A DNA stretch of 5,358 nucleotides from Planctomycetota bacterium (GCA_023397045.1 JAEWUR010000383.1:1-5358), one strand, 5' to 3'; shown: positions 1 to 5,358, counted from the stretch's first letter. Made by a program: numbers and translations. Notes: generated by a model from the letters alone, not told the origin.

Positions 1-903
1 ATAGAAGGCCGAGTGCGGGTTGATGATCAGGCGATGATGGGCCGGGTGGTTCCGATCGCGCCAGGCGACCAGCAGCGGGTGGTCGTCCGAGGGCGGTTCC
101 TGTTCCAAAACGTCAATGCCCGCCCCACTTAACGTTCCATCTGCAAGTACGTCGGGCAAGATGGACGTGTCGACGACGGCTCCTCGCGCCGTGTTGACCA
201 GATAGGCGCCGACGGGCAGCTTCTTGACGCTTTCGCGATTGACAATATGGAACGTCTCCTCGGTCAGCGGACAATGCAGGCTGAGCACTTGGCTCTGTGC
301 AAACAACTCGTCCAATGAATCGGCGCGGCGAATGCCATTGGCCTTGTCGTAGCCGGTCGGTTTGTACGGATCGTAGTAGACGACGTCCATCCCCAAGGCC
401 TTGGCCCGCAAGGCTGCTGCCGTGCCGATGCGGCCGAGCCCGACGATGCCGAACACGCGATTGCGCAAACGATACAACGGGGCAACCCGGGTGTACATCC
501 ACGGCCGCGAGGTCTCTTGCAGCATGGAATTGACCGTGTGAACGCCGCGAGCGAGCGTCATCATCATGGCGATGGCCGAATCGGCGACCTCTTCCGTGCC
601 GTAGTCGGGCACGTTCGCCACATTGATGCCGCGCTGCCGTGCCAGAACATGGTCGACGTTGTCATAACCGACGCCGCATCGAACGATCAGCTTGCAGCGT
701 TTGAGCCGCTGGATGCTCGGCGCGGTCATCCGCATGTTGTGATAGAGCATAATCGCGTCGGCGTCGTCGATATGGCCTACCAGATCGTCCTCACTATATC
801 CATCGAGCCCGATAACGTCGGCCAAATCGCCGAGGATTCGCTTCTCCGGTTCGAGTTCATCGGCAATGAAGTCGGTCACCACTACTTTCATTCGCTCGCT
901 CAT
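1..903 (-). CDS. CtBP-type D-2-hydroxyacid dehydrogenase (C-terminal binding protein family), 3' end beyond window
   Basis: This is a cytoplasmic NAD(P)-dependent oxidoreductase of the D-isomer-specific 2-hydroxyacid dehydrogenase superfamily, predicted to interconvert a 2-keto acid and its D-2-hydroxy acid. The frame is open from the start to base 1 (301 residues); by family length perhaps 15-30 residues are missing. Visible motifs are CGVGYDNVD (76-84), NVPDYGTEEVADSA (97-110, a hallmark of the CtBP_dh subgroup), the Rossmann loop GLGRIG (155-160), the NTARG arginine (R240), the DVLEQEP glutamate (E269) and the NPHSAF histidine (H297). The Arg/Glu/His catalytic set is therefore complete. 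The start at 903 has AAGGA at 911-915 with 7 bases between; an ATG at 904-906 is only 4 bases away and the one at 889-891 is too far. It is divergent from an FCD-GntR regulator, which suggests sugar-acid or hydroxy-acid catabolism. The exact substrate cannot be read from sequence. Confidence 0.94.
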   Translation of the reverse strand, partial: MSERMKVVVTDFIADELEPEKRILGDLADVIGLDGYSEDDLVGHIDDADAIMLYHNMRMTAPSIQRLKRCKLIVRCGVGYDNVDHVLARQRGINVANVPDYGTEEVADSAIAMMMTLARGVHTVNSMLQETSRPWMYTRVAPLYRLRNRVFGIVGLGRIGTAAALRAKALGMDVVYYDPYKPTGYDKANGIRRADSLDELFAQSQVLSLHCPLTEETFHIVNRESVKKLPVGAYLVNTARGAVVDTSILPDVLADGTLSGAGIDVLEQEPPSDDHPLLVAWRDRNHPAHHRLIINPHSAFY

Positions 904-998
904 CATCAGTTCCTTATTAGGTTATTCTTGAACCGATCCAAGTTGTTGTCCGAGGTGAGATTGGCACGTGCGGCACGCGTCCGCGTTGCCCAGAATGC

Positions 999-1026
999 GA
1001 TAATATCTGTGCCACAGAATATCATC
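999..1026. promoter_or_regulatory. Imperfect palindrome, candidate operator in the dehydrogenase leader
   Basis: Left arm GATAATATCTGTG, central C, right arm CACAGAATATCATC. The reverse complement of the right arm, GATGATATTCTGTG, matches the left arm apart from one mismatch and one extra base. The core CTGTG-C-CACAG (1007-1017) is perfect. It sits about +6 to +33 relative to the predicted leftward start, a typical repressor position. The partner is inferred to be the adjacent GntR protein. An RNA hairpin in the leader is the alternative. Confidence 0.45.
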
Positions 1027-1038
1027 CAGGTGTCAATG

Positions 1039-1066
1039 ATTATCCACAAAACGTGTTTTTCGTCAA
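1039..1066 (-). promoter_or_regulatory. Predicted sigma70-like promoter for the dehydrogenase gene
   Basis: On the minus strand TTGACG (1066-1061) is followed after 16 bases by GATAAT (1044-1039). Each hexamer differs from consensus at one position. The predicted start is near 1032, giving a leader of about 130 bases before the ATG at 903. The -10 overlaps a consensus DnaA box, and an imperfect palindrome begins a few bases downstream of the predicted start. Read by eye only. Confidence 0.55.
1040..1048 (+). promoter_or_regulatory. Single consensus DnaA-box sequence
   Basis: TTATCCACA matches the classical DnaA box exactly. It is the only one I found in the window, and it overlaps the predicted leftward -10 element. 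One 9-mer by chance in a window of this size is not very unlikely, so a regulatory role is only a possibility and an origin is not supported. Confidence 0.25.
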
Positions 1067-1221
1067 GCATTACCGGCATAAAACGGCCACTCGTTGTGAC
1101 GCCAACCGAAGGGGTTTCACGGAAGAAAAGGCTGACGCCCACATCCAGACGGCACGTAACCTATTGCTAGTGAGTGACATGCGATACTGACGCCAACTGG
1201 CGATGTTAGGAGAGAAACCGC

Positions 1222-1250
1222 TTGACCCAGGGCCGATGCGCAATGATAAT
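1222..1250 (+). promoter_or_regulatory. Predicted sigma70-like promoter for the GntR regulator gene
   Basis: TTGACC (1222-1227) is followed after exactly 17 bases by GATAAT (1245-1250). Each hexamer has one mismatch to consensus. The predicted start is near 1257, which leaves a leader of about 65 bases before the preferred ATG at 1322. A short inverted repeat (1260-1282) begins right at the expected start, suggesting autoregulation. Confidence 0.6.
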
Positions 1251-1259
1251 TGAGGCACT

Positions 1260-1282
1260 GGATATGATAGTTCTTGATATCC
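1260..1282. promoter_or_regulatory. Inverted repeat, candidate autoregulatory operator
   Basis: GGATAT (1260-1265) and ATATCC (1277-1282) form a perfect 6+6 inverted repeat around an 11-base spacer, immediately after the predicted rightward start. CTGGAT overlaps the left arm (1258-1263) and occurs again at 1282-1287. The ATAT-11-ATAT spacing resembles the ATAT-12-ATAT spacing in the palindrome at 999-1026, so one protein might bind both; this is inference. Confidence 0.35.
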
Positions 1283-1321
1283 TGGATTTGAAGAATGACG
1301 CCGCGGACGAGCGAGGACGGC

Positions 1322-2071
1322 ATGAAACGCACGCAAAGAGAGCAGGTTTACTCGCAAATCCGGCAAAAACTGCTCGACGGTAGCTTGGCCGCCGGCGCAC
1401 GACTGTCGCCAGCCGCTCTGGCCGCCGAACTGGGGATTAGCAGCACCCCGGTCCGCGAGGCGATCAGTCAGCTCGAAAGCGAAGGGCTCGTCGAACATCT
1501 GCCGCATCGCGGTGCGTTTGTTAAAGAATCCGACCGCGAGGAACTGGTCGACCTGATGGAGATGTGGACTCTCGTCGAGTGCCATGCCGCCGCAAAAGCG
1601 GCCGTGCGGATCGGTCCCGCGCAACTTAAGGAATTTGATGCGGCATGGGAGGAACTCCGAAGCGTGGCCGCAGACTGCCGAGGTTGCTCGGCAGACAACA
1701 ATGCCGAATTCCTGAGGAGGTGGAACGGACCTGACTTGCGTTTCCATACGATCCTGGTCCAGGCGACCGGGAATCGGCACATGCTTCGCACGGTCGAGGA
1801 TTTGCGGATTATGACTCGTTCGTTTGGCGCCTGGCACGATGCGCCTTCGGTCTGGGCCGATCCGGTCAAGTATTTCACGCAAAGCCTGCAAATCCACAAG
1901 GCCATCCACGAGGCCATACGGCGGCATGATCCCAAGGCCGCAAGAAAAGCGATGGGCATCCACATGCGCGAAACACGGAAGCGCCTGCTGCGACGCTACG
2001 ATTGGCTCCGACGCCAGGGCCGAATTGCGGACACGCAATCCGCAAAAGGAACTTTGGCGGCAGAGTCCTGA
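1322..2071 (+). CDS. GntR-family transcriptional regulator, FCD (FadR C-terminal-like) subfamily
   Basis: This 249-residue protein is a DNA-binding regulator. An N-terminal winged helix-turn-helix (about residues 8-69) contains LSPAALAAELGISSTPVREAISQL in two overlapping parts, ending in the typical HRGAFV wing. An all-helical FCD effector domain follows (about 76-225), with D138 and H142 in DLRFH, H192 in the QIHKAIHEAI helix and H214 in GIHMRET as the probable metal/ligand-binding set. Length is normal for the family. I prefer ATG 1322 because the protein then opens MKRTQREQVY, right before the helix-turn-helix, and GAGGA lies at 1313-1317 with a short 4-base gap; ATG 1295 in the same frame would add nine residues (MTPRTSEDG) with only a weak GGA upstream. 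FCD regulators usually sense small carboxylic acids and often sit beside the enzyme genes they control, which fits the divergent hydroxyacid dehydrogenase. Confidence 0.95.
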   Translation: MKRTQREQVYSQIRQKLLDGSLAAGARLSPAALAAELGISSTPVREAISQLESEGLVEHLPHRGAFVKESDREELVDLMEMWTLVECHAAAKAAVRIGPAQLKEFDAAWEELRSVAADCRGCSADNNAEFLRRWNGPDLRFHTILVQATGNRHMLRTVEDLRIMTRSFGAWHDAPSVWADPVKYFTQSLQIHKAIHEAIRRHDPKAARKAMGIHMRETRKRLLRRYDWLRRQGRIADTQSAKGTLAAES

Positions 2072-2209
2072 ATATGTCGCCGAAGGGGCAAAATCCAGAA
2101 AAAAGCACCTCGCCGACCGTGCGTTGCCGTCGCCACGCAACTCGCGACCGCTTTGCGGAGCACAACTTGCGGCTTTCATGCACGAACGCGAATGCCGCCT
2201 CGTCGAGAT
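2072..2209. other. Convergent spacer between GntR gene and DUF58 remnant
   Basis: These 138 bases hold no gene I can support. A leftward GCAC-10-GTGC stem followed by six T residues (2122-2099) is the only terminator-like structure, and its 4-bp stem is too weak to call. Confidence 0.4.
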
Positions 2210-2690
2210 TCACACCCGTCGCAGCAACACGCTTCCCAACAGGCCGGCGATGGCCGCATAGTAGAAGAGATGGGCCGCCGAACGCCGATCCCGCTGCACC
2301 GGCAGGTCGACGATCATGCTTTTGGGATCCGGCTCGCGCAGAGCCGCAACGGCCGGCGGTAGCGTCTGCAATAGCCGATATTCCGCCGGATAGGACTGGT
2401 GGAACTGGAGCGTTTTGGCACTGCCGCGACAGCTTTCCAGAAGCGGATCGAGCGAATCGGCCAGTCCGTAGACCGCCAGTCGGTCAAGACTTTTTAGCGC
2501 AATATAGCCGAGCGCGGCAGCCAGTTTGCGCGCATACAAAAACTTGCTCTCCATCGACCGGCTCGAATCGAGCAGAAGATAGACCGACGCGTCTTCCTCA
2601 AGCTCGAACAGCTTGATCACCAACGACTCGAAACGGCCGTAGACCCGCCAATCGATCGCGCGATAGTCGGCCCCGTAGTAGTATGCTACG
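2210..2690 (-). pseudogene. DUF58-protein remnant, missing its N-terminus and with a substituted C-terminus
   Basis: The minus-strand frame ending at 2210 carries an unmistakable internal piece of a DUF58 protein: YGADYRAIDWR (about 2674-2642), then VYLLLDSSRSM with a von Willebrand-like MIDAS motif DxSxS at 2569-2555, followed by helical sequence to about 2396. DUF58 proteins are usually around 300-430 residues and are encoded beside MoxR-type AAA+ ATPases and VWA membrane proteins. Only about 95 residues remain. Upstream of about 2690 the frame is a shadow of the DUF3800 gene and there is no start. After LQFHQ the residues no longer resemble DUF58: about 60 codons follow (SYPAEYRLLQTL onward), ending in the hydrophobic AAHLFYYAAIAGLLGSVLL and RRV. 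Codon use stays GC-rich at third positions, so this tail looks like genuine coding sequence, perhaps the C-terminal membrane anchor of a neighbouring VWA-type protein (low certainty). No promoter or start serves it. Confidence 0.7.
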
Positions 2691-3098
2691 AGGAACGACC
2701 GCCGCGAACAGCGCCGCGCCGTGGGCTTGGAGCAACTGCATAATGCCGGTGGCCATCTCCAAGCACGCTTGGCCATAGGCGGTGAACTCCGAGCGGGTAG
2801 GGTTCTTCTTCTCCAGTCCTTTCGTGAGAAACGCGCGACAGTGTTTGCGTCGGGCTTCGTCATCCATGATCGCTTCTTGGTCAGCGAAACGGAATTGCTT
2901 CTTGCCCAGGAGCGTGCTGCCTTTCAACTCCTTCTTGTAGAGTGTCAACTGGCAGCCAAAGAAGTCGAGTTCTAACCGCTGCATCGCTTGGACGAACGGC
3001 CATAGCTGACTGGCGTGAATCGCCACGCCACCGCGCACTTCGTAGGGCATCTGTTTGTGGTCGTGCCCACTCTCATCCAAGAACAGTAGCCAACTCAC
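2598..3098 (-). CDS. DUF3800-domain protein, truncated after about 136 residues
   Basis: The start is GTG 3098, with a strong Shine-Dalgarno 8 bases upstream; an in-frame ATG at 3149 has no such support. The protein opens SWLLFLDESGHDHKQ, the DESG aspartate/glutamate motif that begins DUF3800 domains, and continues with recognisable family sequence (YEVRGGVAIHASQLW, ELDFFGCQLTLYKKELKGS) to FAAVVPR near residue 136. DUF3800 proteins are usually about 240-300 residues with further conserved acidic residues in the second half, so roughly half is missing. From about 2690 the DNA is DUF58 sequence in another frame, and the reading continues for about 30 meaningless residues to a stop at 2598. The family is uncharacterised, frequent in accessory and mobile regions, and suspected of nuclease-like activity. 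This copy is probably non-functional although its initiation signals are intact. Confidence 0.75.
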   Translation of the reverse strand: MSWLLFLDESGHDHKQMPYEVRGGVAIHASQLWPFVQAMQRLELDFFGCQLTLYKKELKGSTLLGKKQFRFADQEAIMDDEARRKHCRAFLTKGLEKKNPTRSEFTAYGQACLEMATGIMQLLQAHGAALFAAVVPRSILLRGRLSRDRLAGLRPFRVVGDQAVRA

Positions 3099-3106
3099 GG
3101 CCGGTT

Positions 3107-3112
3107 CTCCTT
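3107..3112 (-). promoter_or_regulatory. Shine-Dalgarno deciding the DUF3800 start
   Basis: AAGGAG on the minus strand, 8 bases before GTG 3098. It rules out the longer start at 3149 and shows that initiation signals survive although the gene body is truncated. Confidence 0.75.
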
Positions 3113-3293
3113 GGCAGTCTCTTCGCCGAAAGCGCACACGGTGCCCCATTCGGATTCACCGTCGCCTGAGTCTAGCCGCTGGCCCCGGTCCTGTTAAGCC
3201 CGGTCGGGTGGCAGGTTGGGCAGTCGGGGGTGATCGGCGCGGCCTACTTGTCAACCATGCCGACCGGTCGTAGGACGAAAGCGACAACTCGAC

Positions 3294-3312
3294 GTGACGC
3301 CTTTGGCGTCAA
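3294..3312. repeat. Perfect inverted repeat TGACGCC-TTT-GGCGTCA
   Basis: TGACGCC (3295-3301) and GGCGTCA (3305-3311) pair perfectly around TTT. It lies near the nominal 3' end of the broken TPR frame. It could act as a transcription-stop hairpin, but there is no T-run on either side. It may instead belong to the repeat segment that replaces the TPR C-terminus. Confidence 0.5.
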
Positions 3313-3354
3313 CCTGCTTCCTTCCAAACCGCCAACTTGGGCGAACAGCCCTCG

Positions 3355-3417
3355 ACCAGTGAAGCAGCCAAGCCCGTTCCCCAAGAAGGGAACGCCGGCC
3401 TTGCGCTGTTCACTGGT
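3355..3417. repeat. 63-bp interrupted inverted repeat
   Basis: ACCAGTGAA (3355-3363) pairs perfectly with TTCACTGGT (3409-3417), and inside it GTTCCC (3376-3381) pairs with GGGAAC (3388-3393). The intervening bases pair only partly and the two stems are offset by about 1.5 bases, so the fold would have a bulge. Size and architecture resemble REP-like or small palindromic intergenic elements. No target-site duplication or transposase is visible. Confidence 0.55.
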
Positions 3418-3493
3418 GCCCCTTGGCGGGGGCGGAAGGAGCGGCGTCTTGGTTCGGCGTTCCCTTTTTCGTTGCGCAATGACTACAGGCGTC

Positions 3494-3542
3494 TGCCCCG
3501 GCTCCGCGCCGGCCTTGGCTTCTTGCCCCGGCCTTGCGCCGG
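3494..3542. repeat. Two tandem 19-bp GC-rich hairpins with a 30-bp period
   Basis: TGCCCCGGCTCCGCGCCGG (3494-3512) and TGCCCCGGCCTTGCGCCGG (3524-3542) match at 16 of 19 bases. Each folds as CCGGC-loop-GCCGG with a 5-base loop. The differences fall in the loop while the stem is identical. CCGGCCTTGCGC from the second copy recurs exactly at 3395-3406. In the TPR frame the unit encodes a short PGQ-containing repeat of ten residues. This marks the point where TPR sequence ends. Confidence 0.65.
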
Positions 3543-4746
3543 TTGCCGTGACCGCCTGTGCCACGGCCGTCTCAAGTTCGGTAGCGGTCTGCGACAGCGC
3601 AACGCGGCGATTGGCCCAGGGCACGGCCTCTTCATATTTCTTCTGTTGAAGCGCGGCGCCGACCAGTTGGCCAAGAAATAGGAGATCGTTTCCGAACTCC
3701 TTTTCGCGAGAGGTCAGCAACTCCAAGACAACGGCATTCTCGCCGCGCGCGGTCAGCGCGCGAGGGACATTGAGCGTTTGACTCAGGTCGGCCGTCTCGG
3801 CCATTCGTTTCCATATCTCGACCGCTTTTTCCTTATGGTTGTGCGCGTACAGATATGCCGCGTAAGCTTCCCGTGCGGAAGGCGAATCGGCGAACTTCTC
3901 GGACATGCGCCGATAGGCCTCGGCCGATCGGGCCTCGTCGCCAAACTGCTCGACCAGCCGCGCCGCCCTGAGGTACGCGTACTCACTTCCGTCGGAGGCG
4001 GCAAGATACTCGTCGACGGCCTCGATGGCTCGGTCCGTTTGTTTTGCCTGTTGCAGGGCCTTCGCCAGTCGGACGCGCAGTTCCGCATCTTTGGGATTCT
4101 GTTGGCAAAGCGTCTTCAATTCCTCGACGGCCGTGTCGTGATGGCCGATCTGGCTGAGGATGTCGATAAACTCCTCGCGATTGCCTCGGTCGCCGGGCGT
4201 CAATTCGAGTATCTTCCGGTATTCGGCGACGGCCGCGTCATTTTCGCCCATTTCGACCAGCAATCGGCAGCGGCGGCGCTGCAACGCAATCCGTTTCGAA
4301 TACGAATGCAACAGCGCAACGTATTGCTCCTTCAAACCGGCGAGATTGTCTTCCCGGCGGTAGAGCCGCTCGATCTGGGCCAGAATCTCGCGCTCCAGCC
4401 AGGTGTCGTTTCCCGCTTGCTCGAGCGTCGACGAGTAGACCTCGATGGCTTTTTTCCGTTGGCCCGACCGATCGAGAATGTCGCCCAGCCGCAACCGGCG
4501 CGTCACGGCCGCGAACGGGTCTTTGGTCTTCGCGATCAAGCTTTCGGACAGCGCGACGGCCTGTTCGAACAGCCCTTCTTCAAGATGCAATTCGATAACG
4601 TCTTCGAAAAGCTCCTCATCGTCCGGATGCGCGGCCAGCAGAGACCTCCAAATCCCGATCGCTTCTCCCGACTGGTGATTCCGCAGCAGCATGGTGCCGA
4701 GCAGCCGTTCGATGCGCACGGCCAGCTTTTCGTCGGGGTGCCGCTT

Positions 4747-4749
4747 TCA
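4747..4749 (-). other. Premature in-frame TGA inside the TPR gene
   Basis: Reads ...LQEA-TGA-KRHPDE... on the minus strand, in the loop at the end of a TPR unit. One base change from TGG (Trp) or CGA (Arg) would give it. A recent nonsense mutation and a sequencing error are both possible. UGA recoding is unlikely: the GntR and dehydrogenase-side genes show ordinary usage, the GntR gene itself ends in TGA, and TPR proteins have no need of selenocysteine. Confidence 0.9.
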
Positions 4750-5184
4750 AGCCTCCTGCAAGTCGGTGACCGCCTTTTCGAAATCGAGAGTCCTGCCCTC
4801 GGCCTGGGTTCTGTAGAACCAGATCGCTGCGTTATCCGGTTCGTTTTCGAGCGCCTTGGCGTAATGCTCGATCGCGGTCGCGTCGTCGGCCTGCTTGGCA
4901 TAGTAGAAACCCAGGAGCAAGCGATCGCCGGCGGCGTTCGACTTCTCGGCCGCCGACTGCAAGAAATCGTGGAGCGATTCGGTCGTCGAGCGATCGAGCC
5001 ACGCATTGTAGAACCGGTCGAATAGATATCCCGGCTCGGGACGTTTCGCCAAAATCGTGTGGTATTTCAGCGCGGGATTGTCGTCGTCGGCGACGGCGGC
5101 ATCCCCCTGAGCCATGTTACCGAACGGCAGCGATAGTGCGACAATCGCGGTGCAGAAGCTTCGTAACATCGACGCGTTTCTCCC

Positions 5185-5358
5185 GACGATAAGTTGCTGG
5201 AGGGCGACCTGCGATCCATTTGTATAGGCGCAATCACAGGGATATTCGCCAGAAATCTTGTTTTATTGCGACCTTGGCGGACGACGCCTCCCGAAAAGAC
5301 TTCTGACGCGCGGGCTGCTGGAATCGTTCGCGCGGCACTTGGAGGGCATTCTCAGAGA
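5185..5358. other. TPR gene leader and unassigned window end
   Basis: Upstream of the TPR start the minus strand has TATACA (5226-5221) as a possible -10, without a good -35. From about 5228 (plus strand) and from 5358 down to a TGA at 5236-5234 (minus strand) the sequence is open in one frame on each strand. The plus reading ends LLTRGLLESFARHLEGILR and has GC-rich third positions, but no ATG and no ribosome site are visible, so neither frame can be called as a gene within this window. Confidence 0.3.

Larger units (their letters stand above)
3150..3543. other. Repeat- and hairpin-rich segment without a credible gene
   Basis: Between the DUF3800 start region and the last TPR unit lie at least five separate inverted repeats: CGACCGGTCG (3261-3270), TGACGCC/GGCGTCA (3295-3311), GGGC-GAACA-GCCC (3339-3351), the 63-bp repeat and the tandem hairpins. 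The leftward frame that crosses 3244-3543 encodes a proline- and arginine-rich stretch with no family resemblance, so I treat it as read-through, not a domain. I found no promoter with both elements for the DUF3800 gene here. Confidence 0.5.
3244..5169 (-). pseudogene. Secreted tetratricopeptide-repeat protein, broken by an in-frame TGA and a lost C-terminus
   Basis: The gene starts at ATG 5169 with GGGAGA 9 bases upstream (5179-5184). The first residues, MLRSFCTAIVALSLPFGNMAQG, look like a Sec signal peptide, so the product would be exported. About thirteen TPR-like helix pairs follow, e.g. YYAKQADDATAIEHYAKALE, RRRCRLLVEMGENDAAVAEY and LRVRLAKALQQAKQTDRAIE; such superhelices bind other proteins, and no enzymatic domain is seen. 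Codon 141 (4749-4747) is TGA between GCT and AAG; the TPR sequence resumes in the same frame immediately (KRHPDEKLAVRIERLL), so nothing but the stop separates the two halves (4747-5169 and 3244-4719). GTG 4719 could restart translation but lacks a clear ribosome site. The TPR pattern ends near 3543; the last 99 codons to TAG 3244 come from a hairpin-rich repeat segment. From memory, related planctomycete proteins are considerably longer, so the C-terminus is probably lost. Confidence 0.85.

Noticed and set aside
1031..1036. Perfect leftward TTGACA as -35
   Set aside because: No acceptable -10 at 16-18 bases; the TTGACG/GATAAT pair just upstream fits better.
1040..1048. Replication origin
   Set aside because: A single DnaA box with no AT-rich unwinding region, no further boxes and no dnaA or dnaN neighbour.
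517..1170. A 217-residue rightward open frame
   Set aside because: Up to 903 it is antisense to the dehydrogenase; the remainder crosses the promoter region.
2099..2122. Leftward rho-independent terminator (GCAC/GTGC plus six T)
   Set aside because: The stem is only 4 bp with a 10-base loop; too weak to claim.
1070..2179. A 369-residue leftward open frame
   Set aside because: It is antisense to the GntR gene over most of its length and has no recognisable domain.
3249..3254. Leftward TTGACA as a DUF3800 promoter
   Set aside because: No -10-like hexamer at the right distance in the GC-rich sequence that follows.
4747..4749. Selenocysteine or reassigned UGA
   Set aside because: No redox or catalytic context in a TPR loop, no SECIS-like need visible, and TGA is used as the normal stop of the GntR gene.
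3778..5025. A 415-residue rightward open frame
   Set aside because: It lies wholly antisense to the TPR gene, whose repeats are unmistakable; its residues show no family pattern and arise from the GC-rich opposite strand.
5228..5358. Rightward partial gene at the window edge
   Set aside because: The frame is open but lacks an ATG or ribosome site, and the opposite strand is open as well; evidence does not favour either.

Overview
The window reads as a high-GC bacterial chromosome segment, most likely from the Planctomycetota (Pirellulales-like). This rests on the style of the TPR protein, the FCD-type GntR regulator and the DUF58 remnant, all of which resemble families I associate with that phylum. 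It is an inference from memory, not a database result.

Left part (1-2071) is intact and orderly. A CtBP-type D-2-hydroxyacid dehydrogenase runs leftward off the window edge. It is divergent from a complete FCD-domain GntR regulator running rightward. The roughly 415-base intergenic region holds a good sigma70-like promoter for each gene. Each promoter is followed, just past the expected transcription start, by an imperfect or short inverted repeat. Four CTGGAT hexamers are scattered in both orientations, and a consensus DnaA box overlaps the leftward -10. The simplest reading is a regulator/enzyme pair in which the GntR protein controls both itself and the dehydrogenase.

Middle part (2072-3243) is gene wreckage. 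A DUF3800 gene has a convincing GTG start and Shine-Dalgarno but is cut off after about 136 codons. It is joined, out of frame, to an internal piece of a DUF58 protein (RAIDWR motif and DxSxS MIDAS). The DUF58 piece then runs in frame into an unrelated-looking tail ending in a hydrophobic segment plus RR.

Right part (3244-5169) is a leftward, secreted TPR-repeat protein, broken twice. An in-frame TGA interrupts it at codon 141, and near 3543 its TPR sequence gives way to a hairpin-rich, repeat-rich segment that only nominally continues the frame. The last 190 bases hold the TPR gene's leader and a stretch open on both strands that I cannot assign.

I see no tRNA, rRNA, CRISPR array, transposase or recognisable complete mobile element. 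I did not find a convincing new multi-gene system. The most noteworthy signals are the two-promoter/two-palindrome regulatory region, the chimeric DUF3800/DUF58 junction, the in-frame TGA, and the stem-conserving tandem hairpins at 3494-3542.
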